DNA from: Candidatus Poribacteria bacterium
GTDB lineage: Bacteria > Poribacteria > WGA-4E > GCA-2687025
DNA: 64,000 bases
Direction of reading: 5' to 3'
Assembly: GCA_018644665.1 (NCBI GenBank)
Contig: JABGQA010000113.1
Location: 124,001 to 188,000, forward strand
Positions 51,705 through 59,770 of the stretch are shown here, one piece after another (position 1 is the stretch's first letter; the number at the start of each line of letters is the position of its first letter). A model generated the notes under the pieces. It ran no database searches and was not told the origin of the DNA. It saw only the letters and a list, made by a program, of their open reading frames with translations. A program made the translations under genes and the position numbers.

Positions 51705-52936
51705 AACAGGCCATGCCTGTCCTCTCGATCGCGCTCATCGTGCTGGCGTTTGTCGCCGGACGCACAACGTCCGGCGGCGGAGCCGGAGAACGCGACTATC
51801 AGGGCTACTACATGGGCGCCGCGGAGGCGTACGACATCGCCGTCCGCACTGACTCGCCGCCCGCGGACGCCAGCGACCCTGAGCGCTGGGCGCAGGTTCT
51901 CGCCCTTTACCGGCGCGTGTTCGACAACTACCCCGACAGCGAATACGCCGATGACGCCCTGTTCGCCGTCGCCGCGCGGATCGACGTGCAGGACCAGGCG
52001 GATACCGCCTTCGCGCTGTACAGGCGCATTCTCAACGACTACCCAGACTGCGCGCGCGCGCCGGATGCTCTGAACGCTATCGGCGTTGCGCTGTTCCAGC
52101 GCGCCGAGTACGACCGCGCGCTCGTCCTGTTCGATCGGTTCCTGCGCGAGTACCCCTCCTCCGCTCTGTACGAGGACGTCTCCCTGAGCCACGCGGTGTG
52201 CCAACTCAAGCGGGGCGCTTACGACTCCGCCCTGACCGAACTCGAGACGTTCACGGAGCGCTTCCCGTTGACGGACAAGCTGCCCGCGGCGATGTTCTAC
52301 CGGGGCGTGATATTCCACGAGCGCCAGGAGTTCGACCTAGCCAGAAGTCAGTTCCGCAACCTCATCGAGATCGCCGATCCTGAGTACGCGCCCGCGTCGC
52401 AGTTCAACATCGGCCAGACCTACTTCGACGAGCGCGGCTTCGCGAGCGCCATTGAGGCGTACGAGCAGACGATGGAGCTGTACCCTGACACGGAGTTCGC
52501 GGAGGAGTCTGCGTTCCGCATCGGCTGGGCGGCTGAGCGGCTGCAGGAATACGAGCGCGCCGTCACGGCCCTGCGGGCCGCCATCGCCAAGCACCCGAAT
52601 AGCAAGAACACCCCGGCTGCCCAGGTCTTCATGGCCCGGATATACCTCGACGGCCTGGACGATATGGACTCCGCTATTGCCGCCTATCGGGAAATCGTCA
52701 ACGAGACGATCCGCATCGCATCCATCGAGACCGATGAGCGGTCCGGCTACGACGTCCGGCGAAACGCGCAGTACCGCATCGCCAAGATATACCAGGACCG
52801 CGATGACCCCCGCGCCGTCGCGGAGTACGAGTCGCTCCTCAAGATGTTCCCCGAGGAGCACTCCAACCCATCGCACGGCTCAAACGAGATCGACGAGGCG
52901 TACATCCTCGAATTGCGCGCGGACAGCGCCGCGTAG
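51701..52936 (+). CDS. Exported TPR protein (BamD/CpoB-like repeats)
   Basis: 411 residues. An N-terminal hydrophobic segment (MPVLSIALIVLAFVAGRTT) serves as signal or anchor; no lipobox Cys. At least seven TPR units of the periplasmic type follow, each with the YPDSEYADDAL-like link (FDNYPDSEYADDALF, LNDYPDCARAPDALN, LREYPSSALYEDV, MELYPDTEFAEES, IAKHPNSKNTPAA). Such repeats occur in BamD, YbgF/CpoB and gliding/secretion factors. ATG 51701 overlaps the ltaE stop. A strong terminator lies 30 bp after the stop. Confidence 0.88.
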   Translation: MKQAMPVLSIALIVLAFVAGRTTSGGGAGERDYQGYYMGAAEAYDIAVRTDSPPADASDPERWAQVLALYRRVFDNYPDSEYADDALFAVAARIDVQDQADTAFALYRRILNDYPDCARAPDALNAIGVALFQRAEYDRALVLFDRFLREYPSSALYEDVSLSHAVCQLKRGAYDSALTELETFTERFPLTDKLPAAMFYRGVIFHERQEFDLARSQFRNLIEIADPEYAPASQFNIGQTYFDERGFASAIEAYEQTMELYPDTEFAEESAFRIGWAAERLQEYERAVTALRAAIAKHPNSKNTPAAQVFMARIYLDGLDDMDSAIAAYREIVNETIRIASIETDERSGYDVRRNAQYRIAKIYQDRDDPRAVAEYESLLKMFPEEHSNPSHGSNEIDEAYILELRADSAA

Positions 52937-52965
52937 GGCGCCCGGCCATCCGAGGCGCCACCTCT

Positions 52966-52993
52966 TGCCCTCCGACCGAGTCGGGGGGCATTT
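52966..52993 (+). terminator. Intrinsic terminator after the TPR gene
   Basis: An 11-bp stem (TGCCCTCCGAC with GTCGGGGGGCA, one G-U pair) closes a CGA loop at 52966-52990 and is followed by TTTCATGTT. It would end the 49.6-52.9 kb transcript or attenuate into ndk. Confidence 0.75.
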
Positions 52994-53013
52994 CATGTTA
53001 AGGAACAGCCATC

Positions 53014-53469
53014 GTGGAACGCACGCTCATCCTCCTCAAACCGGACGCTGTGCAGAGAGCGCTCGTCGGCGAGATTGTCACGCGGTTCGAGAGCAAAGGG
53101 CTGAAGATCGTCGGCGTGAAGATGCTGCATGTTGATGAGGCGCTGGCGCGGCGCCACTACGCGGCGCATGTCGACAAGCCGTTCTTCGGTTCCCTGCAGC
53201 GGTTCATCACGTCTGGGCCCCTAGTTGCCCTGGCGCTGGAGGGGACAAACGCCATCTCTCGCGTCCGCTCCATCGTTGGCGCGACCAGTCCCGACGACGC
53301 GGCCCCCGGGACCGTGCGGGGCGACCTGTCTGCGGATCTGACTCTCAACCTAATCCACGCATCCGACGCCCCCGAGACCGCCCGCGCGGAACTCAGCCTG
53401 TTCTTCGCCGACGGGGAACTCATGGAATACCGACGGTGTGATGAAGCATGGCTAGGGCTCGCCGACTAG
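53014..53469 (+). CDS. ndk: Nucleoside diphosphate kinase
   Basis: Balances NTP/dNTP pools through a phosphohistidine. 151 residues starting at GTG 53014 (AAGGA upstream). Landmarks are ERTLILLKPDAVQRALVGEI, KPFFGSLQRFITSGP, GTVRGDLS and active His 115 in NLIHASD. The C-terminus is slightly longer than usual (CDEAWLGLAD). The last 22 bp overlap the BatD-like gene. Confidence 0.97.
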   Translation: MERTLILLKPDAVQRALVGEIVTRFESKGLKIVGVKMLHVDEALARRHYAAHVDKPFFGSLQRFITSGPLVALALEGTNAISRVRSIVGATSPDDAAPGTVRGDLSADLTLNLIHASDAPETARAELSLFFADGELMEYRRCDEAWLGLAD

Positions 53470-55079
53470 GACTCGCCGCGGTCCTCGTCGCGTGGTGCGT
53501 TCTGGGAACGGCCGGCTCCGAGGCTCAGGTCCTCGCACTCGAAATCGAGGTCGAGCCGAAGCGCGTCACCCTCGACGACATCGCAACCGCGGTCGTGCGG
53601 CTGTCCGGCCCAGCGAAGCCCGGACTCCCGCAGCCGTCGCTGGGTTGTCTGAACTTCGCAATCGAGCCCCTCGCGCCCTTGAGCGGCAGGCAGACTGCGA
53701 GAGGTCGTCAGTGGCGCTTTCTGCTCGTCCCGGTCGAGGCCGGTCCCGCGCACGTCGAGGCAATGCTGACCTACGGCGACGAGGTCCTGACGGCTTCGGC
53801 CGAAGTGCGTGTCGTTCGTGCCCTACCGGTAGAGCCGCGCGCGGCGACCGTGCGCGACGACATCACGGGCATCAGGTTCGTCACGGCCGAGGTCGACAGC
53901 GCGTCCGTCTACATCCACGAGCAGGTGACGTATCGGTTCCGCTACTACTTCGAGACCTGGCTGCCGACCGGCGAATCGCCCCAATACGGCTTCCCGCAGT
54001 TCGACGGCTTCTCCTCGAGGGCTGCGGGCCAGACCCCTGCTGACGAGTCCCGCCGAGCACGCATCGACGGGCGCGACTTCTTCGTCGAAGAGATCGACAT
54101 GGCCCTCTTCCCCATCGTGAGTGGTGAGCTGCAGATAGGCCAGACGCGCCTCGTGCTCCCGCGCGTCGTGGGGCGTGGACGGGATCTACTGACAGAAGCC
54201 GTGGACGTGTCGGTCGCCCCGCTGCCAGCGCCGGCGCCCCCGGACTTCTCCGGCGGGGTCGGGGAGTTCGCCGTGACGGTGGAGCGGGCGGACGCCCGGG
54301 CCGCGGTCGGCGAGGGCGCGCGGTTGGTTGTCCGCGTTCGAGGCAGAGGCGACCTGGACACGCTCACCACCGTGCCGAGCCCGACGTCGACCGATGGTGA
54401 CATCTATCGCGGCGCCGTCGACGCGGAGCACGACGTGATCGACGGCAAAGCCGGAGGCGTCCGAACGTTCGAGTTCGTGTTCGTGCCAACGTCGGTCGGC
54501 GTGGCGACAGTCGTCATCCCGGCGGTGTCGACGTTCTCGCCCGAGGCCGGTCGATACGTGGCGAGTGAACCACAGCAGCTCCGCATCACGGCCGTTTCTG
54601 CCGCTGGCGCCTCCCCGGCCGCGCCGGCCCGGTCGGCCGATCGCCGATGGGGGCTCGTCGTCGCCGGCGCCGGCGTGCTCGCGATTGCCTCCGTCTTGGC
54701 ATGGCGACGGCGACGGCGCACGGAGCCACGCGGCCGCGCAGCCGCCCGCGGACGGACGGCGCGTACAGCGTCGGGTACCATTGACGCGCTGTCCGCAACC
54801 GAGTTGGGAGATGGCACGCGCGTGTGCCGCGAGGTGGACGACCTCGTACGCGCCCACGCAGCCGCGGTTCTGGGCGTGCGCCCGCAGGACGTGCCCTCTT
54901 CGCTAAGCGAAACGAGCGCACGCGGCGCCCAGGCCGTCGCAGATGTCCTGGCGACATGCGCCGAGGGGCTCTACGCGGCGTCGTCGCCCGACGCCCCAGC
55001 GCAGGGCGAGTTGATCAGGCGAGCGGTAGCTGCCGTGGAACAGATGACCGGGCGTGCAGACGCCGCCCCCGCCGAGTAG
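53448..55079 (+). CDS. BatD-family (oxygen tolerance) membrane protein
   Basis: 543 residues. Signal peptide (1 to about 26), then a long beta-rich periplasmic region with the BatD-type pattern (FVTAEVDSASVYIHEQVTYRFRYY, FFVEEIDMALFPIVSGELQI, VGEGARLVVRVRGRGDLDTL, GGVRTFEFVFVPTSVGVATV). A transmembrane helix at about 402-422 (GLVVAGAGVLAIASVLAW) and a basic cytoplasmic tail follow. BatD is normally encoded with BatA/BatB VWA proteins and a MoxR ATPase. None is adjacent here. ATG 53448 lies within ndk, implying coupling. Confidence 0.85.
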   Translation: MARARRLGLAAVLVAWCVLGTAGSEAQVLALEIEVEPKRVTLDDIATAVVRLSGPAKPGLPQPSLGCLNFAIEPLAPLSGRQTARGRQWRFLLVPVEAGPAHVEAMLTYGDEVLTASAEVRVVRALPVEPRAATVRDDITGIRFVTAEVDSASVYIHEQVTYRFRYYFETWLPTGESPQYGFPQFDGFSSRAAGQTPADESRRARIDGRDFFVEEIDMALFPIVSGELQIGQTRLVLPRVVGRGRDLLTEAVDVSVAPLPAPAPPDFSGGVGEFAVTVERADARAAVGEGARLVVRVRGRGDLDTLTTVPSPTSTDGDIYRGAVDAEHDVIDGKAGGVRTFEFVFVPTSVGVATVVIPAVSTFSPEAGRYVASEPQQLRITAVSAAGASPAAPARSADRRWGLVVAGAGVLAIASVLAWRRRRRTEPRGRAAARGRTARTASGTIDALSATELGDGTRVCREVDDLVRAHAAAVLGVRPQDVPSSLSETSARGAQAVADVLATCAEGLYAASSPDAPAQGELIRRAVAAVEQMTGRADAAPAE

Positions 55080-55971
55080 GGAGACGAAAATCGCTTCACA
55101 GTCTTTGAGCTTCGCAGCCGTAGGCCACATCTGTCGCGACGTCACACCGGACGGATACGTAGTGGGAGGGGCCGCGGCCTACTCGACGATCGCCGCCCAC
55201 CGGCTAGGCGCCAGGACCCGCGCACTGACGTCGCACTCTGACGACTTCCAGGAACACAGCGCTCTGCCCGATGCGATCGCCCTGACCGTCAAGAGCGCCC
55301 CCGACTCGACGACGTTCCACAACACCTACGACGGCGGCGCGCGCACGCAGCGCCTGTTGGGCCGCGGTGGCGCGCTGGGCGGCGCCGATGTGCCGGAAGG
55401 TTGGGCGAATGTGGACGTTCTGTACATGTGCCCCATCGCGGACGAAGTGGAGCCGACGCTGCTTGATGCAAGCAGGGCCGGGATCGTGGGCGTGACGCCG
55501 CAAGGGTGGTTCCGCACGTGGGACGACGACGGCGTGGTGTCGGCCAAGCGATGGCACGCCGCCGAGGCTGTGCTGCCGCACGTTGATGTATGCGTCCTGA
55601 GCGAGGAGGATATCGCCTCGTTCCCCGAGGAACTGGACCGCTTCCGCGCCTTGACGAAGCGAGTCGTCTTCACGCACGGCGCGGCCGGGGCCACTCTCTA
55701 CACAGGCGACGAGGAGAGGCACTTTCCCGCGTACCGTGCCGAGCAAGTGGACCCCACTGGCGCCGGCGACGTCTTCGCAACGGCGTACCTTCTGCATGTT
55801 GCCGCCAAGGGCGACCCGTACGACGCCATGGCATTCGCAAACTGCGTCGCCTCGTTCGCCGTCGAGGACGTGGGGACAACCGGAATCCCGTCAGCGGCCC
55901 GCGTCCTGGAGCGCTGGGGCGGCCCTCTCCCGACGCGCCTCGAGGACCTGCTGGCGAACGCCCCCAAGTAG
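55054..55971 (+). CDS. PfkB-family carbohydrate kinase
   Basis: Ribokinase-like sugar or nucleoside kinase, 305 residues if GTG 55054 is the start. TTG 55105 (just before LSFAAVGHICRD) is possible and would remove an unconserved leader. The family signature is DPTGAGDVFATAYLL with the catalytic Asp, preceded by VFTHGAAGATLYTGDEE. The N-terminus has VGHICRDVTPDGYVVGGAAAYS. Substrate not evident. It overlaps the BatD-like gene by 26 bp. Confidence 0.9.
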   Translation: MQTPPPPSRETKIASQSLSFAAVGHICRDVTPDGYVVGGAAAYSTIAAHRLGARTRALTSHSDDFQEHSALPDAIALTVKSAPDSTTFHNTYDGGARTQRLLGRGGALGGADVPEGWANVDVLYMCPIADEVEPTLLDASRAGIVGVTPQGWFRTWDDDGVVSAKRWHAAEAVLPHVDVCVLSEEDIASFPEELDRFRALTKRVVFTHGAAGATLYTGDEERHFPAYRAEQVDPTGAGDVFATAYLLHVAAKGDPYDAMAFANCVASFAVEDVGTTGIPSAARVLERWGGPLPTRLEDLLANAPK

Positions 55972-56043
55972 CGCCTTCGGCAGGGGCGCGTGTAGCGCCC
56001 GGGGTCGCCGAGGCCAGCCCGCGATAGGAGACGCCTCGACGCC

Positions 56044-56781
56044 ATGCCTGATCCGGCGCCACTGGAGCTCGCTGCGATCGGCGTCGTGTTCCTGCTCTCG
56101 GCCTTCCTGCAGGGCCTGGCGGGATTCGGGTTCGGCATGGTTTCAATGGCGATGCTCCCGTTCCTCATCGGCGCGCGTATGGCGAGCGTCGTCGTGGCGC
56201 CGTTTGCGGTCCTCAACACCGTGATGCTCCTCTGGAGCCTGCGCTCCGAGATCCAGTTCGCAGCGCTCTCGCGCCTCGTGCCGGGCGCCGTGGTGGGCGT
56301 TCCTCTCGGCGTCATGATCCTGACGGCCTTCCCGGAGGGAGCCCTGCGTCGACTCATCGGATTCGTCATACTCGCCTACTGCGTGTACGAGGCGTGGCGA
56401 CGCCGCGCGAAGCTCGACACGGACATCTCCCTGTCCCTGTGGTGGGGCGTGCCGGTAGGCGTCCTTGCAGGCGCCCTCGGTGGGGCGGTGAACGTCGGCG
56501 GCCCGCCAATCGTCCTCTTCCTCTACCTCCAGCCGTGGAAGCGCGACGCGGTCCGAGCGACTCTGTGCGCCTTCTTCCTGTTTGTGGCCGCGCTCAAGGT
56601 GGCGCTCCTGTTGAAGGGTGGTATGCTTCCGACGTCACCGACCCTGTACGGGGTCGTGATTCCCCTCATGTGGGTCGGAGGCACAGTCGGCCTGCGCCTC
56701 GGCGGCGCGCTCAGTAAGCGACGGTTCACGGCTACCGTCCTTGTGATGCTCGCGGTGCTCGCGGTGACGCTGGTGGTGTAG
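56044..56781 (+). CDS. TauE/SafE-family membrane permease
   Basis: 245 residues with about eight membrane helices arranged as two repeats. The first is marked by FLQGLAGFGFGMVSMAMLPF, the second by GALGGAVNVGGPPIVLFLYL, as in the TauE/SafE (DUF81) family proposed to export sulfite/organosulfonates. GGAG lies about 16 bp upstream. A link to the sulfatase 19 kb away is not supported. It stands before two oxidoreductase genes. Confidence 0.9.
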   Translation: MPDPAPLELAAIGVVFLLSAFLQGLAGFGFGMVSMAMLPFLIGARMASVVVAPFAVLNTVMLLWSLRSEIQFAALSRLVPGAVVGVPLGVMILTAFPEGALRRLIGFVILAYCVYEAWRRRAKLDTDISLSLWWGVPVGVLAGALGGAVNVGGPPIVLFLYLQPWKRDAVRATLCAFFLFVAALKVALLLKGGMLPTSPTLYGVVIPLMWVGGTVGLRLGGALSKRRFTATVLVMLAVLAVTLVV

Positions 56782-56824
56782 GCGATACTCATCCGGCATG
56801 ACGCCCGGGAAGGACGCGAGCGCG

Positions 56825-57844
56825 ATGTACAAGAGCGCGATACTCGGATGCGGTGGCAGGGCGAGGGGCCACGCCCGTGCGTACGACCACGTGACTGGCG
56901 GCAAGCTCGCCGCCATATGCGACACGGACGGAGGTCGCCTAGAGGCCTTCGGCGAGCAGTTCGGCGTCGCGGCGCGCTACGCCGACATCCACGAGATGCT
57001 CGACACCGAGAAGCCTGACCTCCTGCATGTCGTGACGCAGCCCGACCTCCGCGTGCCCCTCCTGACGATCGCCGCGGACCACAAAGTCCCCGCAGTGGTT
57101 GTCGAGAAGCCCATCGCGATCCAGGGCGAGGACTACCGGCAACTGCGCGATCTCGAGGCGCGCACGGATACGAAGATCTGCATCAATCACCAACTGCACT
57201 TCCACAAGCGCTCGCTGGAGCTACAACGGAACGTCGAGGAGGGCGCGATAGGCGAGCGCCGGTTCTTAGACGCCAGCGCTCGACTCAACCTGAGCGGGCA
57301 GGGGACGCACGTCCTCGAGCTCGTCAGCGCCTTCAACGCGGGCGCGACGCCGACGTCCGTCTTCGGGCAGGTGTCGGGGGCCGCGGGACTCCACGGGGGC
57401 CACTGCGCGCCGGAGCAGTGCGTCGCCACGATCAGCTATGACAACGGCGCCCAGGCGCAGCTCGTGTGCGGGACGAACGCCCGCCCGACCAGCGACAAGG
57501 AAGCGCGCCACCTGCACAAGCGTATAGCGGTCTACGGCACGGCCGGGATGGTCCAGTGGACGATGTTCTGGTGGGAGCGCACGAGGGCCGACGGCTCCGT
57601 CGAGCGCGGCGATCACGAATACGGGGCCGAGGACGTCATCGGTCAGGCGGGGTTGACGGACGCGGTGTTCGACTGGCTGTCCGACGAAGGCAAGGTCCAC
57701 CCGACGAACCTGGCAGCATCGCTCACAGAGTTCAACATCATCCTCGGCATATACATGAGCGCGCTACACCATCGACCCGTCGAGTTGCCTGTCGAACCCG
57801 ACGACGGCTTGATAGACCAGCTGCGCGTGGCCCTCGGCGAGTGA
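56825..57844 (+). CDS. Gfo/Idh/MocA-family NAD(P)-dependent oxidoreductase (first of pair)
   Basis: 339 residues from ATG 56825, chosen because the Rossmann strand KSAILGCGGRARGHARAY begins right after it. Catalytic Lys in VVEKPIAIQGEDY. A family-specific INHQLHFHKR and LNLSGQGTHVLELVSAF follow in the substrate domain. It would oxidise or reduce a sugar or cyclitol. It aligns along its length with the next gene, so the two arose by duplication. Confidence 0.92.
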   Translation: MYKSAILGCGGRARGHARAYDHVTGGKLAAICDTDGGRLEAFGEQFGVAARYADIHEMLDTEKPDLLHVVTQPDLRVPLLTIAADHKVPAVVVEKPIAIQGEDYRQLRDLEARTDTKICINHQLHFHKRSLELQRNVEEGAIGERRFLDASARLNLSGQGTHVLELVSAFNAGATPTSVFGQVSGAAGLHGGHCAPEQCVATISYDNGAQAQLVCGTNARPTSDKEARHLHKRIAVYGTAGMVQWTMFWWERTRADGSVERGDHEYGAEDVIGQAGLTDAVFDWLSDEGKVHPTNLAASLTEFNIILGIYMSALHHRPVELPVEPDDGLIDQLRVALGE

Positions 57845-57974
57845 ACGCCAGGAACGGGCGTGCCCCCTACGCGCGTTCGGCGTCGCCTCGGGGCGCAGCT
57901 CCTGGCTTCTTCGCGCGTCCCGCGCCCGGGAACGCGGCGTGTGGCCCAGACGACCCCGCACACGGAAACCACAG

Positions 57975-58991
57975 ATGCACAGATCCGCAATAGTCGGGTG
58001 CGGCCCGCGCTCGCGAGACCACGCCGCGGCCTACGCGGCGATCACGCGAGGCGAGCTTGTCGCCATCTGCGATGTCGACGAGTCTCGGCTGAACGCATTC
58101 GGCGACGAGTTCGGCATAGGGCCGCGCTACACGGACCTGGACGCCATGCTCGACGCTGAGGCGCCGGACTTGCTGCACATCGGCACGCCGCCGGCCCATC
58201 GGGTTGACCTGCTCGCGGCTGCGGTGTCGCACGGCGTCGGCGGCGTGATCGTCGAGAAGCCCATCGCCATGCAGGGCGAGGACTACGACCGCGTGCGGAG
58301 TCTGCCCCTCGCCGGCACGAAGGTCTGCCTGAACCACCAACTGCACTTCCACGACCGCGTGCGTGACATGCGCGCGGCGGTCGCCGGCGGCGTCATAGGT
58401 GAGGTCCGCCTGGTCGAGGTGACGTCGACGTTGGGCCTGTCGGGCCAGGGCACCCATATCCTGCAACTGGCGAGCGCCTTTGCGGGTGGAGCGGAACCCA
58501 CGTCTGTATTCGGTCAGGTCGGCGGCGCCGGCCGGCTGGACGGAAGCCACCCATGTCCAGAGGCGTCCGTCGCTGTGGTGAGCCTTGCCGACGGCACACA
58601 GATTCATCTTCGCTGCGGCACGAATGGGCCGGTGCTGCAGGAAGGTAATCCGGTCCACATGAACAAGCGGGTCGCGGCGTACGGAACGCGCGGCTTGGCC
58701 GAGTGGACGATGTCCACCTGGGAGCTGCACATAGGCGAGGCCGCCACGGGCGGCAGCCACGAATACTACACCGCGGATCTGCCCGGCCAGATCGGGCTGA
58801 CTGAGGCGATGTTCGAGTGGCTCGAAGACCCGTCGAGGGTGCACCCGACGAACCTGGCGGACTCGCTGACGCAGTTCAACGTGATCCTCGGGCTGTACAT
58901 GAGCGCGCTGGACCGCAAACCCATCGACCTGCCCGTGGAATCCGACGCCGACCTGTTGGGTCGCCTACGGAGCAGGCTGGCGCGCGCGTAA
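57975..58991 (+). CDS. Gfo/Idh/MocA-family oxidoreductase (second of pair)
   Basis: 338 residues from ATG 57975. The same plan as its neighbour: RSAIVGCGPRSRDHAAAYAA, IVEKPIAMQGEDY, LNHQLHFHDRVRDM, GLSGQGTHILQLASAFAGGA, TSVFGQVGGAG and a C-terminal PTNLADSLTQFNVILGLYMS. The conserved HQLHFH and PTSVFGQV place both in one subfamily. The 130-bp gap between them holds no visible feature. Substrate unknown. Confidence 0.92.
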   Translation: MHRSAIVGCGPRSRDHAAAYAAITRGELVAICDVDESRLNAFGDEFGIGPRYTDLDAMLDAEAPDLLHIGTPPAHRVDLLAAAVSHGVGGVIVEKPIAMQGEDYDRVRSLPLAGTKVCLNHQLHFHDRVRDMRAAVAGGVIGEVRLVEVTSTLGLSGQGTHILQLASAFAGGAEPTSVFGQVGGAGRLDGSHPCPEASVAVVSLADGTQIHLRCGTNGPVLQEGNPVHMNKRVAAYGTRGLAEWTMSTWELHIGEAATGGSHEYYTADLPGQIGLTEAMFEWLEDPSRVHPTNLADSLTQFNVILGLYMSALDRKPIDLPVESDADLLGRLRSRLARA

Positions 58992-59031
58992 ACACAGTCG
59001 ACCGCGCCGCCGTTAGGGTAGGAGGGAGATC

Positions 59032-59631
59032 GTGGCGAGATTAGCCCTGGAGTCGTACACATCGACGATTCGCGACGCGATACGCGCGCGCCGCACAGTC
59101 TTCCGGTTCGATCCCGGCGAGGTCCCGCGCGATGTCCTCATGGAGATCCTCGCCGCAGGCACCCACAGTCCCAACCACCATCTCACGGAGCCGTGGCGCT
59201 TCACGGTGGTTGGGCCGGAGATGAAGCGGGTGCTAGGCCAGCGCTACCGGGAGATACAAGCCGAGAAGTGCGCGCCCGGCACTGCGGCGGTACACGTCGA
59301 CGCGGCAGCCGAGAAGGGCTGGGTCAAGTGGATGTCGAAGCCCACGGTCGTCTTTGTGTCCTGCGTCCTCGACGGAGACGCGCAGCAACGCCGCGAGGAC
59401 ACGGCTTCGGTTTCGTGCGCGATGCTGAACATGCAGCTCGCGGGCTGCGAACTCAACGTCGGCATGCAGTGGAGCACGGGCCCGATCACCCGCGAGGCGA
59501 GCACCTACGACCTCCTCGGTATAGACGCCGAGCGTGAATACATCGTGGGTCTCTGCTACATGGGCTATCCCGCGGAGGTCGGCACATCAACGCGACGACC
59601 GGTCGGTGAAGTCACGCGCTGGACGGACTGA
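59032..59631 (+). CDS. Nitroreductase-family flavoprotein
   Basis: FMN-dependent oxidoreductase, 199 residues, starting at GTG 59032 with GGAGGGAGATC upstream. The FMN phosphate site RARRTVFRFDPGEVP near the start, THSPNHHLTEPWRFTVV and the second flavin loop (LLGIDAEREYIVGLCYMGYP) are typical. Substrate not evident. Confidence 0.9.
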   Translation: MARLALESYTSTIRDAIRARRTVFRFDPGEVPRDVLMEILAAGTHSPNHHLTEPWRFTVVGPEMKRVLGQRYREIQAEKCAPGTAAVHVDAAAEKGWVKWMSKPTVVFVSCVLDGDAQQRREDTASVSCAMLNMQLAGCELNVGMQWSTGPITREASTYDLLGIDAEREYIVGLCYMGYPAEVGTSTRRPVGEVTRWTD

Positions 59632-59770
59632 CGCGACGTGTCACTGGTGCGCGGCCGCTGCCATGGCGCCGCCCGACCCGTTTCCGTCCACGGACGACGA
59701 ATCGGTATAACATTACGACCGCGAGCGAGTGGCGACGGCACAGCGCGAACAGGCAATGACAAGGGTGGTG

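Noticed and set aside
59706..59711. TATAAC as -10 of the C25 peptidase gene
   Set aside because: No acceptable -35 at 16-18 bp (TTCCGT at 18 bp only), so not listed as a promoter.
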